Part shown: in pieces, positions 5,816 through 6,590 of the stretch
How positions within the stretch are numbered: the first letter of the stretch is position 1
Layout of the letters: each line of letters opens with the position of its first letter
Assembly (NCBI GenBank): GCA_014874425.1
Contig: JACWAG010000212.1
Coordinates: forward strand, 1-6,590
Reading direction: 5' to 3'
Length of the DNA: 6,590 bases
Source of the DNA: Syntrophaceae bacterium
Lineage (GTDB): Bacteria > Desulfobacterota > Desulfomonilia > Desulfomonilales > Desulfomonilaceae
Program-made: the position numbers and the translations under genes
Notes under the pieces: generated by a model
Told to the model about the DNA's origin: nothing
Databases searched by the model: none
The model's input: only the letters and a program-made list of their open reading frames with translations

Positions 5816-6481
5816 ATGAAACCAATAACCGCATTTCTCACCATCTTTGGGACATTGTTATTTTCTCTCAACACCACTTGCGCTTCCTACATCGATTGGA
5901 AGTCCCATTACTCGGGCGCGCAAACTCTTGCAGCGGAGGGGCGCACTCAAGAGGCCTTGAAAGAAGCCAGACTGAGCGTAGTCGACTCACGAGATCGACA
6001 TGGTGAAGAAACCTCAAACACGGTGAAATCATTAGAATTTCTAGCAAAGATAACTCGAGAGGCTGGAAATTACCCAAAAGCGATAAGGCTGCAGCGTGAG
6101 GCATATGAGGTTAACAGCCGTATCAATGGGAAAACGAACCCAAACACAATCAGGTTGTTGAGCCAACTAGCGGAATTAACAATTCTCACTGGTAATTTCA
6201 ACGCCGGCAAGGCCTACTACGATGAAGCTTTGCGATTGTGTGAGGCCGGTAATCGTTCGGCATGTGTCACCGCAGCATATCCCATGATGGGCCTAGCGAG
6301 GCTGCTCGCGACTGAGGGCAAGTTCATGGACGCGGAAAAACTTTATCTATCGGCCTTGGATAAATTCTGCTGTTTTTCAAAATACCAGCCCGAACTAAAA
6401 TTTAAGATGGCCGCAGCGCTCGAAAGCCTGGGAGCGATGTACAGATCGCAGGGAGATTACGCCCGCGCGATAAAATGGTAA
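5816..6481 (+). CDS. Secreted TPR-repeat protein, probably truncated
   Basis: 221 residues starting with a hydrophobic segment (ITAFLTIFGTLLFSL) followed by TTCAS, a likely Sec signal peptide cleaved near residue 23 or 24. There is no proper lipobox, so a periplasmic or exported product is expected. The rest consists of tetratricopeptide-type helical pairs with roughly 42-residue spacing: about 32-69, 70-110, 111-152 and 153-193, with a fifth beginning at 194. Typical residues are visible, for example ITREAGNYPKAIRLQREAYE and YRSQGDYARAIKW. TPR arrays bind other proteins; no enzymatic role is implied. The start is firm: AGGAGGT (5802-5808) lies 7 bases before the ATG. The reading frame ends in the middle of the fifth repeat, after AIKW, and repeat-like sequence continues in another frame, so a one-base deletion or a sequencing error is likely. 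Confidence 0.8.
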   Translation: MKPITAFLTIFGTLLFSLNTTCASYIDWKSHYSGAQTLAAEGRTQEALKEARLSVVDSRDRHGEETSNTVKSLEFLAKITREAGNYPKAIRLQREAYEVNSRINGKTNPNTIRLLSQLAELTILTGNFNAGKAYYDEALRLCEAGNRSACVTAAYPMMGLARLLATEGKFMDAEKLYLSALDKFCCFSKYQPELKFKMAAALESLGAMYRSQGDYARAIKW

Positions 6482-6530
6482 CCGTTCAGCAGGAGACGGT
6501 CAATAGAGAAGGTTTTGGTAGCCCAAGTCG

Positions 6531-6590
6531 ATGAGCAGTGATGGAATCGACCAGGAACTCAAAGGGGTTTTTATTTTGAAGAAGGCACGT
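6531..6590 (+). CDS. Start of an unrecognised gene, off right edge
   Basis: Open frame to the window end with two in-frame starts. The ATG at 6531 would give MSSDGIDQELKGVFILKKAR but lacks a clear ribosome site. Its ATGA overlaps the TGA that would end the frame-corrected TPR gene. The TTG at 6576 is preceded by AAAGGGG (6561-6567) at 8 bases and would begin MKKAR, like a signal peptide; this arrangement resembles that of ruvC. Too little is present to name it. Confidence 0.4.
   Translation, partial: MSSDGIDQELKGVFILKKAR

Noticed and set aside
1..6590. CRISPR array, tRNA, rRNA, insertion sequence or phage attachment site
   Set aside because: No regularly spaced direct repeats, no cloverleaf or rRNA-like segments, and no transposase or integrase motifs were seen on either strand.

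Overview
The window reads as chromosome of an anaerobic or microaerophilic bacterium, with a Desulfobacterota-like (former delta-proteobacterial) feel. The evidence is the yebC-ruvC-ruvA order, a CoA-disulfide-reductase/NADH-oxidase-type flavoenzyme, and a radical SAM/SPASM peptide-modifying enzyme with a tiny Cys-containing precursor. The taxonomic guess rests on gene content and moderate base composition only; no rRNA or other phylogenetic marker was compared.

Region 1 (1-341) holds an unrecognised open frame on the minus strand running off the left edge. Next to it, a very regular palindrome sits inside a plausible promoter for yebC. Region 2 (342-2258) is the housekeeping block. yebC encodes a YebC/PmpR-family protein. 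ruvC encodes the Holliday-junction resolvase and probably starts at a TTG. ruvA encodes the branch-migration subunit and overlaps ruvC by ATGA. The usual third member, ruvB, is not next to them. Region 3 (2259-3660) is a complete FAD/NAD(P)-dependent pyridine nucleotide-disulfide oxidoreductase of the single-cysteine CoADR/NOX type, preceded by a small dyad.

Region 4 (3661-5470) is the most interesting part. A structured, AT-rich leader of about 200 bases precedes a 20-codon gene with a strong Shine-Dalgarno sequence, whose peptide ends in CKCKSSC. After 39 bases comes a 503-residue enzyme with an eight-cysteine N-terminal region, a PqqD-like peptide-recognition domain, a radical SAM core (CxxxCxxC) and a SPASM domain. 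This is the layout of a minimal RiPP (ribosomally made, post-translationally modified peptide) system. No exporter, protease or immunity gene is visible beside it.

Region 5 (5471-6590) starts with about 345 bases without a convincing gene, containing a weak terminator-like structure and two tandem hairpins. It continues with a secreted TPR-repeat protein that stops abruptly in the middle of a repeat. A one-base shift restores repeat-like sequence, so a frameshift is suspected. At the right edge the start of another gene is visible, with two possible start codons in the same frame.
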